DNA of 64,000 nt. Origin: Gammaproteobacteria bacterium (lineage in GTDB: Bacteria > Pseudomonadota > Gammaproteobacteria > Enterobacterales > Neiellaceae). The stretch is from positions 1 to 64,000 of the forward strand of contig JAFOOX010000041.1 of the NCBI GenBank assembly GCA_017425245.1, given 5' to 3'. This document shows positions 27,804 to 36,539 of the stretch, piece after piece (the stretch's first letter is position 1; each line of letters opens with the position of its first letter). The translations under genes and the position numbers were made by a program. A model generated the notes under the pieces. It was not told the DNA's origin. It worked only from the letters and a program-made list of their open reading frames with translations, and did not search any database.

Positions 27804-28150
27804 CCCCGTTTGAGCAGTGCCCAGATCGCCCAGCAGCACACACCAACCTTGGTGCGGCTGGCAGGTCGAGGCGACAGGATGTCGGCGAGAGCGAGCCCGG
27901 TACAGGGAAGTACCGTCGAGCGGCCTGACAGCAGCGCCGGAACAGGCCTCGGGTATCAACAGCACTGCTCTAGCGGGCCGCCGGGATTGGTAAGGGCCGG
28001 GCGGGTCCGGCCCTTACCTGGCCAGCGCCGGCCAGTCGGCGCTCTTATCAAATCGCCACGCGATTTGTCTTTGAGGCTGCAGGCAGCCGCATCTACTGAT
28101 CCCAGCGCGAGGCGGGTAGCCTCGCATCTCTCTGACACGCAGTGGCATCT
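27804..28150 (+). repeat. Structured intergenic repeat, family A, copy A4
   Basis: Plus-oriented. Hairpins CGACA-GGA-TGTCG (27872-27884), CGGTAC-AGGGAA-GTACCG (27898-27915), and a 12-bp stem GGTAAGGGCCGG (27989-28000 with 28007-28018). The later modules (GGCCAGCGCCGGCC...CAAATCGC/GCGATTTG, and GCGAGGCGGGTAGCCTCGC) are in the opposite order from A2/A3, so modules have been shuffled. Confidence 0.75.
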
Positions 28151-28233
28151 AATGCTCACTCGCTGCAAGCGAACCAGCCTTTAGCCGTTGGCCAAAGCAA
28201 TGCCGTATCCGCAGTTAGCGCATACGGCCAACA

Positions 28234-28986
28234 CTACTGAACAGCGGTAGCAGCGTTAGCCTGCTGAGGTGCATGGCGTTGCAGCAACTGCGGCCAGGAG
28301 GCAGCGACGCTTTCGACCAGCTTTTTGAAGGCCTTCTGTTCAGTTTCACGCCGCACTTCGTCAGCGGTATCGGCGCTACCCCAAGAGGTGGAAAGGGTTG
28401 TTGCCTTTTCCGTTGCCTCATAGGCGGAATAGAGATAGCCGGTGCGCGTATCCAAAAGCAGTGCGGAGCAGGTGGTAACCGCTGTTATCTTGTTAGTGGG
28501 CGATAGCCCCAAAGTCACCACCTTCAGCGGTGTCGACAGATCATTGTCATAAAACGCCGTATCCAGAGTGTAGAGGAAGACCAAATCCGCCTGGAGCCGC
28601 GCTGCTGCTACGCGGATATCTTCATCGCTGTCGAGGGTATCGGGAAGCAGCAACCTATTAATGGATACAACCCCTTTGACTTGGGGTAACGGGCCAACCT
28701 CGGCCAGCACCGCCTCTTCATTTAGCTCCTTGGTCAGAATCACCGAGTACTGACCTGAGCCATGGCGACCACCGTTTTGCTCGAGGTAGCGATTGCTGTA
28801 GTTGGGCGCCTGAACGCGAACGGCAGCGATCGCTGCCGGAAAGGGATTGGTGGCCTTAACGGCAAATGCATCCTGAATATCCTGAGGGGCAAACTTATTC
28901 AGATCTGCCTTTTCGCCCGGCGGAATGTATGACGACGCACAACCGCTCATGACCATCAAAGCCAGAATGACAACACCAATACGCAT
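28234..28986 (-). CDS. Predicted lipoprotein of unknown function
   Basis: 250 aa from the second ATG, which has a GAGG site at the right distance. Lipobox VMSGC followed by Ala, so probably an outer-membrane lipoprotein. The body alternates beta strands and helices (YSVILTKELNEEAVLAEV, ADLVFLYTLDTAFYDND, CSALLLDTRTGYLYSAYEATEKA), reminiscent of CsgG/YajG-like periplasmic lipoproteins. Stands alone in the repeat island. Confidence 0.7.
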   Translation of the reverse strand: MRIGVVILALMVMSGCASSYIPPGEKADLNKFAPQDIQDAFAVKATNPFPAAIAAVRVQAPNYSNRYLEQNGGRHGSGQYSVILTKELNEEAVLAEVGPLPQVKGVVSINRLLLPDTLDSDEDIRVAAARLQADLVFLYTLDTAFYDNDLSTPLKVVTLGLSPTNKITAVTTCSALLLDTRTGYLYSAYEATEKATTLSTSWGSADTADEVRRETEQKAFKKLVESVAASWPQLLQRHAPQQANAATAVQ

Positions 28987-29223
28987 ACACATAGCCTCAC
29001 ATCCTGTCGGGAAGATTGCAGTTATCTAACAAAAATTGAGTTATCCCTACTCATGGTCACCGGCGTGCTGAACAATGACGTCAGGCCCTCAATTGCCGCA
29101 AACAATACCCCATTTCAGACCAAGGCGTCAGCAGCCAAACTGTCGAAATCAGTCGTTTTGACAGCCTTTCTCAGCCTCGGCAGGAGGTTAAACTGCACCG
29201 CTCGGCAGCGCGGTAGCATCCCA

Positions 29224-29526
29224 CCCCGTTTGAGCAGTGCCCAGATCGCCCATCAGCCCACACCAGCCTTGGTGCTGCTGGCAGGTCGAGGCGGCAGGAT
29301 GTCGGCGAGAGCGAGCACGGTACAAGGATGTAGCGTCGAGCGGCCTGACAGCAGCACCGTAACAGGCCACAAGCATTGATGGCACTGCACTACCGGGCCG
29401 GCTGGTGGTGCAGGAGGAGGGTCCGGCTACCCTCCTCCTGCTTGTCGCGCGGGGGCAAAACCCCGCATCCGGGCACCGCAGGCGCAACTGCCTGCGCAGC
29501 AGGCATCTCAACCACGCAGTGGCATC
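29224..29526 (+). repeat. Structured intergenic repeat, family A, copy A5
   Basis: Plus-oriented copy. Contains GTACAAGGATGT at 29320-29331, an exact match to the CsrA/RsmA consensus RUACARGGAUGU in a small hairpin. The 13-bp stem 29410-29422 / 29429-29441 is the same as in A1. Ends in short TGCGCAG-centred hairpins. Confidence 0.75.
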
Positions 29527-29625
29527 TGTACCGGCGTAGCTAGCCGCAAAGGCTACCGCCAGATCACAGCGCTGTGCGATTATGCCGACTACCCTGATCC
29601 AACAGGTATCGAGAGGAGCTGCGTC

Positions 29626-29811
29626 ATGCAGAATGTCAAACAGATGGTTCATGACATCGCCGATCACCTGCCGGAGATGGCCACGATCGACGACGCCATC
29701 TACGCCCTCTACATCCGCCAAAAGCTGGAAAAAGGGCTAAGCGACCTTGATGAAGGGCGCAGCTACAGCCAAGAGGAGGTAGAGCAGCGACTGCTGGGTA
29801 AGCCCGCCTGA
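29626..29811 (+). CDS. Antitoxin of a type II toxin-antitoxin pair
   Basis: 61 aa with a strong GAGAGGAG ribosome site. All-helical, with MATIDDAIYALYIRQKLEKGLSD and SYSQEEVEQRLLGK, the pattern of short antitoxins that precede ParE/RelE toxins. Stop and toxin start overlap by one base. Family name not certain. Confidence 0.8.
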   Translation: MQNVKQMVHDIADHLPEMATIDDAIYALYIRQKLEKGLSDLDEGRSYSQEEVEQRLLGKPA

Positions 29812-30113
29812 TGAAGGTGCTCTGGTCAGAACAGGCACTGCGCGATGTCGAACACATTCGCGATTACATAGCGCAGGATTCTGCCGTCTATGCCCAAGCC
29901 TTCATCGCTCGCCTGCTGCACGCCACCCGCCATTTGCCTGACTTTCCACACAGTGGCAGGCCCATGCCGGAAGCCAATGATCCCGGCATCCGCGAACTGA
30001 TCTATCAGGGTTATCGCATCATCTACCGGCTTAGGCCCGATGCCATCGAGATCGTGATCGTCGCCCATGGCAGCCGTAACCTTGGCGCCGCACCAAGCCA
30101 CCCTGGCGAATAA
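29811..30113 (+). CDS. ParE/RelE-type toxin
   Basis: 100 aa. RelE/ParE superfamily: WSEQALRDVEHIRDYIAQDS, FPHSGRPMPEANDPGIRELIYQGYRIIYRLRPDAIEIVIVAHGSRNL. Full length, no broken motif. Whether it acts on gyrase or mRNA cannot be told from sequence. The second toxin-antitoxin pair of the island. Confidence 0.88.
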   Translation: MKVLWSEQALRDVEHIRDYIAQDSAVYAQAFIARLLHATRHLPDFPHSGRPMPEANDPGIRELIYQGYRIIYRLRPDAIEIVIVAHGSRNLGAAPSHPGE

Positions 30114-30163
30114 CCCCGAACAGACATAGCCGGGCATCAACGTCACAGCTAACCGCATCCTCA

Positions 30164-30235
30164 CCCCGTTTGAGCAGTGCCCAGATCGCACATCAGCCCA
30201 CACCAGCCTTGGTGCTGCTGGCAGGTCGAGGCGAG
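30164..30235 (+). repeat. Truncated family A repeat, copy A6
   Basis: Only the first 72 bp of the element (CCCCGTTTGAGCAGTGCCC to GGCAGGTCGAGGCGA) remain; the match ends abruptly just before the first GGA hairpin. Confidence 0.7.
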
Positions 30236-30293
30236 TGACATCTGCTGCGGCGCAGCCGCATCGCCAACGCAGTTGGCTACACCGGCAATCACA

Positions 30294-30320
30294 GCCCTTC
30301 GACAGGCTCAGGGCGAACGG
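30294..30320. repeat. Widespread bacterial palindromic repeat (PFALSLSKG type)
   Basis: CCTTCGACAGGCTCAGGGCG and its surroundings form the imperfect palindrome known between genes in many unrelated bacteria; on the minus strand it would read PFALSLSKG. A single copy here. Confidence 0.7.
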
Positions 30321-30345
30321 GCCACGCAGCGGCGCCATCTCCGCC

Positions 30346-30621
30346 CTACCCCTCGATCACCACCGCCACAGCGCCAAACAACGCACGGCCAGTCGGGCGA
30401 AGGGGTTGAGCTGGCATGGATGCCAGCGAAAGCAAATCTGGGCAGGACAGCCCATATTTGCGACCCCGTAGCCCGGCAGAACGGAAAACGGTTGTCGATG
30501 GTGGTGATCATTGGGGGCCGCCGGTGGGTGCAGGGAGGCCGTGCGGAAACGGCCTTCCTGCTCGTCGTGGAGGGGGCGAAACCCCTCCATCTGCTGCCAC
30601 GCAGTGGCATCTGCCGCGCCA
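30346..30621 (+). repeat. Structured intergenic repeat, family B, copy B1
   Basis: Hairpins in order: GCTGGCA-TGGA-TGCCAGC (30410-30427); CAAAT-C-TGGGC-AGGACA-GCCCA-T-ATTTG (30433-30460); a 13-bp stem (30530-30542 with 30549-30561, one G-T pair); GGAGGGG/CCCCTCC; and a TGCCAC/GTGGCA mini-hairpin. Same plan as family A (two GGA loops, then one long variable stem), but the primary sequence differs. Other copies at 42750 and 55737. Confidence 0.75.
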
Positions 30622-30649
30622 CAGGCGCATCGACACGGCATCAGCCACG

Positions 30650-31195
30650 CTAACTCGCTGAATCCTCCATACAACTCTGCCGCTCATGGCAATCACCGCA
30701 ATTGGGTGCGGGGCAAAGATAATCGCCCCCCTGTTCGCACAGCAGGCGATAGAAGAACTTTTTCCAGCGCAGGTTATGCACGTTGTGGGCGACCAGCGCC
30801 GGAAAGTGGTGGGTCAAAAGCAGGCGCAGGGTGGGCCGGTCGGGCATGCCCAGATCCTGCCACAGGTGGCCGCTGGCCATGGCGGCGGTGGCGACCACCT
30901 TTGCCATCAGCGGGCTGTCGACATTGACTGCATAGCCCCGCAGCAGTGCTTCCAGCTCCTGGCGCTGACTGTTGCGCAGCTCAAGCAGTTGATGGCGCAG
31001 CTCATCATGCTGGTCGTTGGCGGTCAGCCCCAGCCGCAGCCACAGCAACCAGGCGACGTCCGGCTGCAACCCGAGATCGGAGGGTAGCGCCGCCCGGCCC
31101 CGACTTTGGCTGTCGAGGATCAGCCGCCACCAGTGCCAGTCACAGCTGGCCAGGGCTGATGTACCCATGGTGGGCAGCCTTAGCTGCTCGCCCAT
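30650..31195 (-). CDS. nifQ: NifQ, molybdenum donor for FeMo-cofactor
   Basis: 181 aa. C-terminal metal motif Cx4Cx2Cx5C (CPAPNCGDCHERQSC) just before the end, diagnostic for NifQ, which carries a Mo-Fe-S cluster and delivers molybdenum for FeMo-co assembly. Preceded by RPTLRLLLTHHFPALVAHNVHNLRWKKFFYRLLCEQ, also typical. Overlaps fdxN by 16 bp; last gene of a leftward nifL-A-B-fdxN-Q group. Confidence 0.93.
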   Translation of the reverse strand: MGEQLRLPTMGTSALASCDWHWWRLILDSQSRGRAALPSDLGLQPDVAWLLWLRLGLTANDQHDELRHQLLELRNSQRQELEALLRGYAVNVDSPLMAKVVATAAMASGHLWQDLGMPDRPTLRLLLTHHFPALVAHNVHNLRWKKFFYRLLCEQGGDYLCPAPNCGDCHERQSCMEDSAS

Positions 31196-31458
31196 GGCCC
31201 GGAGCGGACTGTCTGATCAAACGGGGTTTGCGGGGCCAGTGAGCCCGGCGGGTTCAGTGGCAGGCCGAGGCTGTTGACGATCGCCCCCTCCACCGGACAG
31301 ATGGCCGCGCACTGCGGCTGGTCATAGCTGCCGGCGCACTCGGTGCAGCTGGCGGCCAGTATGGTGAAACGGGGCGGCCGGGGGCGCACGGCGCCGGTCG
31401 GACAGACCGTCTGGCAACCGTAACAGCCGGTGCAGGCGTCGGTAATGGCAAGGGCCAT
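31180..31458 (-). CDS. fdxN: 2[4Fe-4S] ferredoxin, FdxN type
   Basis: 92 aa. First cluster motif CTGCYGCQTVCP, second CTECAGSYDQPQCAAICP with an eight-residue insert (Cx2Cx8Cx3C), the form seen in nif-linked ferredoxins. Likely supplies electrons for NifB-co synthesis. Strong GAGGAGG site. The C-terminal 25 residues extend past the usual end and overlap nifQ. Confidence 0.9.
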   Translation of the reverse strand: MALAITDACTGCYGCQTVCPTGAVRPRPPRFTILAASCTECAGSYDQPQCAAICPVEGAIVNSLGLPLNPPGSLAPQTPFDQTVRSGPWASS

Positions 31459-31476
31459 GGCTAGATCCTCCTCGGC

Positions 31477-32760
31477 TCAGGCGCTGATGCGTGCGGGTGC
31501 AGTGGCGGCAGATGCGGCAGCGGCCACCCGCGCCAGCGCGTCATCCACGGTATGCCAGGCGAGGTCACAGTTGACCTCAACCCCGGCCTGGGCCAGCAGC
31601 TGACGCGGGCCATCGCCCACCCGGCAGGCCAGCAGCAGCTGGCAATCGCCCACTGCCGCCAGCAGCGGTGCGGCGCGCTGTTGCTCATCTACCGGCGCCT
31701 CGGCGTCGCAGCCCACCGGGCCGTCGCAGTAGGCCGGCAGTTCACGGCTGGCTTCCAGTCGCCATTTGCCATCGACCCCGCGGGCCCAGATATGGAAGGT
31801 GCGGGCATGGCCGAGGTGGCGATCCACCACCCGTCCATCGCTGCTGGCCACCGCTACTTTGAGCAGCGGCTGCGGCTGGCTGGCCACCGCAGGCACATCC
31901 AGATTTTCATTGTTACCGAGCATGCCCACCGCATCGGCGCGGCACTGCTGGCAATGCTCCATCAGCGGCATGATCGGCCGTACCGCACTCTTGATGCTGG
32001 TCATCAGCTCGGCATCGGGCTCACGCTGGTGGTTAAGGCCGAACCAAGTGCCATGTTCGGGCTTGGAGATGAGCGGCATCAGGTTATGCAGCACGGCGCC
32101 GTGCTGACGCACCATCTCAGCCACTTCCACCACTTGGCTGTCGTTGATCCCCGGGATCACCACGCTGTTGATCTTCACCTGCATGCCACTGGCCACAGCG
32201 GCACGCAGGCCGTCGAGCTGGGCGGCCAGCAGTTCACGCGCCCCCGCCAGCCCTTGCCAGCGGCGATGGCCGCGATAGACCCAAGCATAGATGCGGGCAG
32301 CGGTGGTCAGATCCAGGGTGTTGATGGTGATGGTGAGGTGGTGTACGCCTACGGCAGCAAGCGCTTCGGCATGGTCGGCCAGGGCCAGACCATTGGTGGA
32401 GACACAAAGCAGCAGCGAAGGGTCGACCTCTTTCACCCGTTTCAGGGTTTCCAGGGTGCGGGCGCCATTGGCCAGCGGATCACCAGGGCCGGCGATGCCG
32501 ACCACTTTGAGATTGGGCAGACGCTGGGCGACGCTGGCCACCCGTGCTGCGGCCTGTTGTGGGGTCAGCACCATGGAGGTGACGCCGGGGCGGGATTCGT
32601 TGGAACAGTCGTAACGGCGGTTGCAGTAATTGCACTGGATGTTGCAGGCCGGCGCCACCGCCAGATGAATGCGGGCGTACTGGTGCTGACCATGGGCCGA
32701 ATAGCAGGGATGCTCGCTGCTGGGGCCACTGGCCTGATGCGCCATCGATGAACAGGACAT
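31477..32760 (-). CDS. nifB: FeMo-cofactor biosynthesis radical SAM protein NifB
   Basis: 427 aa from the ATG with an AAGGAG site; an open extension upstream is not needed. Radical SAM domain with the motif CNIQCNYC (near residue 45), and a C-terminal NifX/NafY-like domain (LLKVAVASSDGRVVDRHLGHARTFHIW). NifB makes NifB-co, the Fe8S9C core of nitrogenase cofactors. Co-directional with fdxN and nifQ. The 305-bp gap to nifA could hold a promoter, but I found no convincing sigma-54 site in it. Confidence 0.95.
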   Translation of the reverse strand: MSCSSMAHQASGPSSEHPCYSAHGQHQYARIHLAVAPACNIQCNYCNRRYDCSNESRPGVTSMVLTPQQAAARVASVAQRLPNLKVVGIAGPGDPLANGARTLETLKRVKEVDPSLLLCVSTNGLALADHAEALAAVGVHHLTITINTLDLTTAARIYAWVYRGHRRWQGLAGARELLAAQLDGLRAAVASGMQVKINSVVIPGINDSQVVEVAEMVRQHGAVLHNLMPLISKPEHGTWFGLNHQREPDAELMTSIKSAVRPIMPLMEHCQQCRADAVGMLGNNENLDVPAVASQPQPLLKVAVASSDGRVVDRHLGHARTFHIWARGVDGKWRLEASRELPAYCDGPVGCDAEAPVDEQQRAAPLLAAVGDCQLLLACRVGDGPRQLLAQAGVEVNCDLAWHTVDDALARVAAAASAATAPARISA

Positions 32761-33065
32761 GGGCCGCTCCTTAATCGCTTCGCCCACTACCCCAAGCAGT
32801 AGGCCACCTAACTCATGTGCGAAATCCGTTCCTGATGACAACCCTTTAATTTCAACGTGTTGAAAACAGACAAGAGCGCCATGCAACGCTCGACGACTGA
32901 CATTGGCGGGTTTGTGACAAAGCCAGCACACCGACCTGTCCCATGGTCCGGCACGGCCGTTACCAGCCGCGCCACACAGGGTTATTTTGTGGAGAAAGGC
33001 AACCAAGGGGGCGGGACTATGGCGGGCCACGAGCGCGCATCCCTGCGCGCATTACTTTAGCGGGG
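32761..33065 (-). other. nifA-nifB intergenic region
   Basis: 305 bp without a supported gene; the nifB frame remains open through much of it but starts better downstream. I looked for TGGCAC-N5-TTGCA and TGT-N10-ACA on the nifB strand and found only near misses. Confidence 0.4.
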
Positions 33066-34631
33066 TTAGAGCTGCTTCATCTTGATGTTCATGATCTGGA
33101 TGCGATAGGCGATCTGGCGTGGGGTCATGCCCAGCAGCCGGGCGGCTTTGGCTTGCACCCAACCGCTGCGCTCCAGCGCCGCGATCACCCGTTCCCGTTC
33201 ATCCACCGAGTCGTCGAGGAACTCTGGCTCCGGAGCGCTGACCATGGCCGGAGGCGGGCTGATACGGCCAATGGGACGGCCGGTGGCCATCGCCAGCCCC
33301 TGTTCCAGCAGCAGCAGATCCTGATCCAGCACCCCGCTTTCGCTGAGGATGGCGGCGCGCTCCAGCAGGTTTTCCAGCTCGCGCACGTTGCCCGGCCAGC
33401 TGTAGTGCATCAGCTTGCGCAGGCCGCTGTCGGTCAGGCGCAGCTGACGCCCCTGCTGCTGGCTGATGCGGCTGAGCAGGAACTGGGTGAGATCGGGCAG
33501 ATCCTCGATGCGCTCACGCAGCGGTGGCAGCTGGATCGGCATGACGTTAAGGCGGTAGTAGAGATCCTCGCGGAACTGGCCGGCGCGCACCGCTTCCTCC
33601 AGCGGCCGGTTGGTGGCGGCAATGATGCGCACATCCACCTGCAGGGTCTGGCTGCCGCCTACCCGTTCGAACTCGCCCTCCTGCAGCACGCGCAGCAGCT
33701 TGGCCTGAAACGCAGGCGAGATCTCGCCGATCTCATCGAGAAAGATGGTGCCGCGATGGGCCAGCTCGAAGCGCCCCTTGCGGTCGCGCACGGCGCCGGT
33801 GAAGGCCCCCTTCTCATGTCCGAACAGCTCCGATTCAAGCAGATTGTCGGGCAGCGCTGCGCAGTTCAGACGTACAAAGGCACCATTGGCACGCGGCGAG
33901 TTGTAGTGCACCGCGTTGGCCACCAGCTCTTTACCGGTGCCTGATTCACCGCGCACCAGTACCGTCGAATCCCATTTGGCCACCAGCCGGATCTGCTCGA
34001 ATACCCGGCGCATCACTGCGGTGTGGCCGACCATGTTGTCGAGGCTATAATTGCCGCGCACCTTGCGCCGCAGCAGATCGCGCTCACTGGTCAGCTCGTT
34101 GTGGGTCTGGGCCACTTGGCGGGCCAGCCGCAGATGCTGGGAAACAAGCTGGGCCACCATCTCCAGCAGCCGCAGATGATGATGGAGGGTCGCGCTGTCA
34201 GCGCAATCCGGCTGGGCTGCCAATACCCCACAGGGCTTGCGTTCCTCGTTACGGATCGGCACCGCCACAAAGGGGCGATCACCGCGATAGAGCTCCAGCC
34301 GGTCGAGAAAACGGGGATCGTCACCGGCCCGCTGCAACACTATGGGTTCACCCTGGGCCAGCACCCGGCCCACAATCCCTTCACCACTTTTGTAACGAAC
34401 CGGCGGGTTAGGCATGGGCACACCGGGCGCATGCAGGGCATCAATCACCATCAGCTCGCGCTGCTCATCCACCACCGTCAACAGTGGATGGTGGAGTCCC
34501 GCACGGCTGTGCAGTACCTCCAGCAGATTGGCCACTGATTCCTTGTAGGCCAGAGTTCGCCCCAAAACAGCACTAATCTCATAAAGAGCGGTGAGCTGCC
34601 GTTCCGCCAACGACGTCGGAATGGCGGTCAT
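33066..34631 (-). CDS. nifA: Nitrogen fixation transcriptional activator NifA
   Basis: 521 aa. N-terminal GAF domain (about residues 20-175), AAA+ sigma-54-interacting domain (about 205-435; Walker A GESGTGKE at 228-235, GAFTGA at 275-280), and C-terminal Fis-type helix-turn-helix ([34 protein letters not shown]). The interdomain linker lacks the Cys motif of oxygen-sensing NifA, consistent with control by the partner NifL encoded just upstream (4-bp overlap). Likely activator of the rnf and nifF promoters in this window. Confidence 0.95.
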   Translation of the reverse strand: MTAIPTSLAERQLTALYEISAVLGRTLAYKESVANLLEVLHSRAGLHHPLLTVVDEQRELMVIDALHAPGVPMPNPPVRYKSGEGIVGRVLAQGEPIVLQRAGDDPRFLDRLELYRGDRPFVAVPIRNEERKPCGVLAAQPDCADSATLHHHLRLLEMVAQLVSQHLRLARQVAQTHNELTSERDLLRRKVRGNYSLDNMVGHTAVMRRVFEQIRLVAKWDSTVLVRGESGTGKELVANAVHYNSPRANGAFVRLNCAALPDNLLESELFGHEKGAFTGAVRDRKGRFELAHRGTIFLDEIGEISPAFQAKLLRVLQEGEFERVGGSQTLQVDVRIIAATNRPLEEAVRAGQFREDLYYRLNVMPIQLPPLRERIEDLPDLTQFLLSRISQQQGRQLRLTDSGLRKLMHYSWPGNVRELENLLERAAILSESGVLDQDLLLLEQGLAMATGRPIGRISPPPAMVSAPEPEFLDDSVDERERVIAALERSGWVQAKAARLLGMTPRQIAYRIQIMNIKMKQL

Positions 34632-36130
34632 GACAGCCTCCGCAGACGGCCACTGGCCGGAAGACGCAGCTCAACCCGGCAGCCGCCGAGCGGGCTATCG
34701 CTCAGCTGGATGGTAGCGGAGTGCTCATTCACAATCTGTTGCACCAGCGACAGACCAAGGCCGCGTGCCCCCGGTTGGCTACTGGTCTTGCTGGTATAAA
34801 AAGGTTCAAACACCCGGTGGCGATCATCGGCCGCGATACCGGGGCCGCTGTCGTCGACCGTCAACCCCACTTCATCGCCCTGCTGCCAGCTGCTCAGCAC
34901 CACCTGCCGATCGCGGCTGCGGTTGCGATCAATCGCCTCCAGCGCATTGGCCAGCAGCTGCTTGCAGGCCAGCCGCAGGCGGCTGGGCTGGCCGCTGATC
35001 ATCGGCAGGTCAGTTTGTGGCTGCCAGCTGACCTCAATGCCCAACGCCATTGCTCGCCGTTCCTCTAGTTGCAGCACGTCATGCAGGATCTGATTGAGAT
35101 TGACCGGCTGAACTGCTTCCAGCGCTCGTTCTGGCAGCGCGGCGCGCAGCCGGCTGCTAGCTTGCTCGCCCGCCTCCAGCGCCATACGCATCGGGGCCAC
35201 GCCGTTGCACGGGTGGTCGTGACAGTCCATCACCGCCAGCGCGGCGCGGATCAGATTGAGCGGCTGCTGCAGCTGCATCAGCGCCGCCTGCAGCGACTCC
35301 TGCAGGGCGTGCACCAACTCGCTATGTGCGGTCAGCAGTTGCAGCTGATCGAGGCGGTGCTGATCCTGCTGGCGCAATGTTCGGGTCTGGTCGACCAAGG
35401 TCAGCACCCGGTAGGTGCGACTGCGCGGCGCAAAAAAGGCATCGGCCGCCGGCTCTACCGTTTCCAGCCGCTCCAGATGGGCCTGCAGGATGCGCTGGCC
35501 GCGTACCGTCGGCCACTCAAAAAACTGGCTTTGATTACTGCCGCTGCGATCACCAACAAGGGCCAATACTCTGGTGGCCGGCTCATCACCAATATCGGCG
35601 CGCAGCGTCTTGTAGGCCAGGTTATCCAGTACCACCGCGCCACCCGGATCAAGCAGCGCCATCGCCTGCGGAGCCGAGTTGATCACCGCTTCCAGCTGGG
35701 CGCGTTCATTGCTCAGGCGGGTAGTCAGCAGATGGGCTTCGCTGATGTCACGATGCATGCCAAGGAAGTGGCTGATGCGGCCACCCGCGTCAGTCAGCGG
35801 GGCGATGGTCACCTCAGCCAGATAGCGCTCACCGTTGGCCCGGCGGTTGAGTAACTTGCCGCGCCACACCTGGCCACCGCTGATGGTGCGCCACATCTCC
35901 TCATAAACGCTTTTGGGGGTAGCCCGAAACGAGATGAGTGAATGGTTAGCGCCTAACAGCTGTTCGCGACTGTAGCCGGTGGTATCACAAAAGCACTGGT
36001 TGACGTAAAGGATGTGGGCGTCAAGGGCGGTCATGGAGATCGCCATCGGCGCCTGCTCCACTGCCAGCTCAGTCAACATTGCCAGCGGCAATGCGGCTTG
36101 CGCCTCTCCCCATGCACTATTTCGGCTCAT
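34628..36130 (-). CDS. nifL: NifL, redox/nitrogen sensor that inhibits NifA
   Basis: 500 aa from MSRNSAWGEA, preceded by AGGAG. PAS1 (about residues 20-140, ending SHFLGMHRDISE, the flavin-binding type), a second PAS (about 150-260), then a histidine-kinase-like part with GHKL ATPase motifs (NALEAIDRNR, DSGPGIA, GARGLGLSLVQQIV). NifL binds ADP and sequesters NifA when oxygen or fixed nitrogen is present. The H-box has lost the canonical His. A weak GG-N10-GC site with three mismatches (36222 to 36207, minus) could be its sigma-54 promoter. Confidence 0.93.
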   Translation of the reverse strand: MSRNSAWGEAQAALPLAMLTELAVEQAPMAISMTALDAHILYVNQCFCDTTGYSREQLLGANHSLISFRATPKSVYEEMWRTISGGQVWRGKLLNRRANGERYLAEVTIAPLTDAGGRISHFLGMHRDISEAHLLTTRLSNERAQLEAVINSAPQAMALLDPGGAVVLDNLAYKTLRADIGDEPATRVLALVGDRSGSNQSQFFEWPTVRGQRILQAHLERLETVEPAADAFFAPRSRTYRVLTLVDQTRTLRQQDQHRLDQLQLLTAHSELVHALQESLQAALMQLQQPLNLIRAALAVMDCHDHPCNGVAPMRMALEAGEQASSRLRAALPERALEAVQPVNLNQILHDVLQLEERRAMALGIEVSWQPQTDLPMISGQPSRLRLACKQLLANALEAIDRNRSRDRQVVLSSWQQGDEVGLTVDDSGPGIAADDRHRVFEPFYTSKTSSQPGARGLGLSLVQQIVNEHSATIQLSDSPLGGCRVELRLPASGRLRRLS

Positions 36131-36364
36131 AGCGACTCCTGCTGCTGCTTCAAGGCTCCGCCAGCAAGGGTTGTTCCAGCCATGCAGAGCTGGCCCGCTG
36201 CAATCCTGCCAACTGCATACCCCTTTGACCTGAAGCAATAAAATCCCTTAACCGTCGTAAGCTTGCGGACAATCTGCGGCCTCTGGCCTGAACCCGGCGA
36301 CCGCATAAGCCCCCCTCTGCACCACAACGACGCACCGGGGGCTGTGACAGAGCGACCGTTGCCC

Positions 36365-36380
36365 TGTCACAAAACCCACA
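36365..36380 (+). promoter_or_regulatory. NifA upstream activator sequence for rnf
   Basis: TGTCACAAAACCCACA fits TGT-N10-ACA exactly. It lies about 110 bp upstream of the sigma-54 promoter, the normal distance for NifA binding. Confidence 0.8.
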
Positions 36381-36448
36381 ACCGCACACGACAGTCACTA
36401 TCAGAAAACGCTGGGCCGACAACACCGGCCAAACGGAACTTCTTTTAT

Positions 36449-36461
36449 TAACAAACAATTA
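36449..36461 (+). promoter_or_regulatory. Probable IHF site
   Basis: TAACAAACAATTA matches WATCAANNNNTTR with one mismatch in an AT-rich patch between the NifA site and the promoter, where DNA bending by IHF is expected. Confidence 0.6.
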
Positions 36462-36489
36462 AGCAAACATTGGGGGTTTTATTAAGGAA

Positions 36490-36505
36490 TGGCACGCAGC
36501 TGGCA
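36490..36505 (+). promoter_or_regulatory. Sigma-54 promoter of the rnf operon
   Basis: TGGCACGCAGCTGGCA has the full -24 element (TGGCAC), exact GG-N10-GC spacing and one mismatch in the -12 element. Transcription would start near 36517, about 23 bp before rnfA. Confidence 0.88.
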
Positions 36506-36539
36506 ACAGGGGCTTGTCTTGCCATTGCCGGAGCCTGAC

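Noticed and set aside
32761-33065. NifA site and sigma-54 promoter before nifB
   Set aside because: TGT/ACA and GG/GC pairs found have wrong spacing (9, 11 or 12 instead of 10).
36207-36222. Sigma-54 promoter for nifL
   Set aside because: Spacing is right but three conserved bases differ; mentioned only as a possibility.
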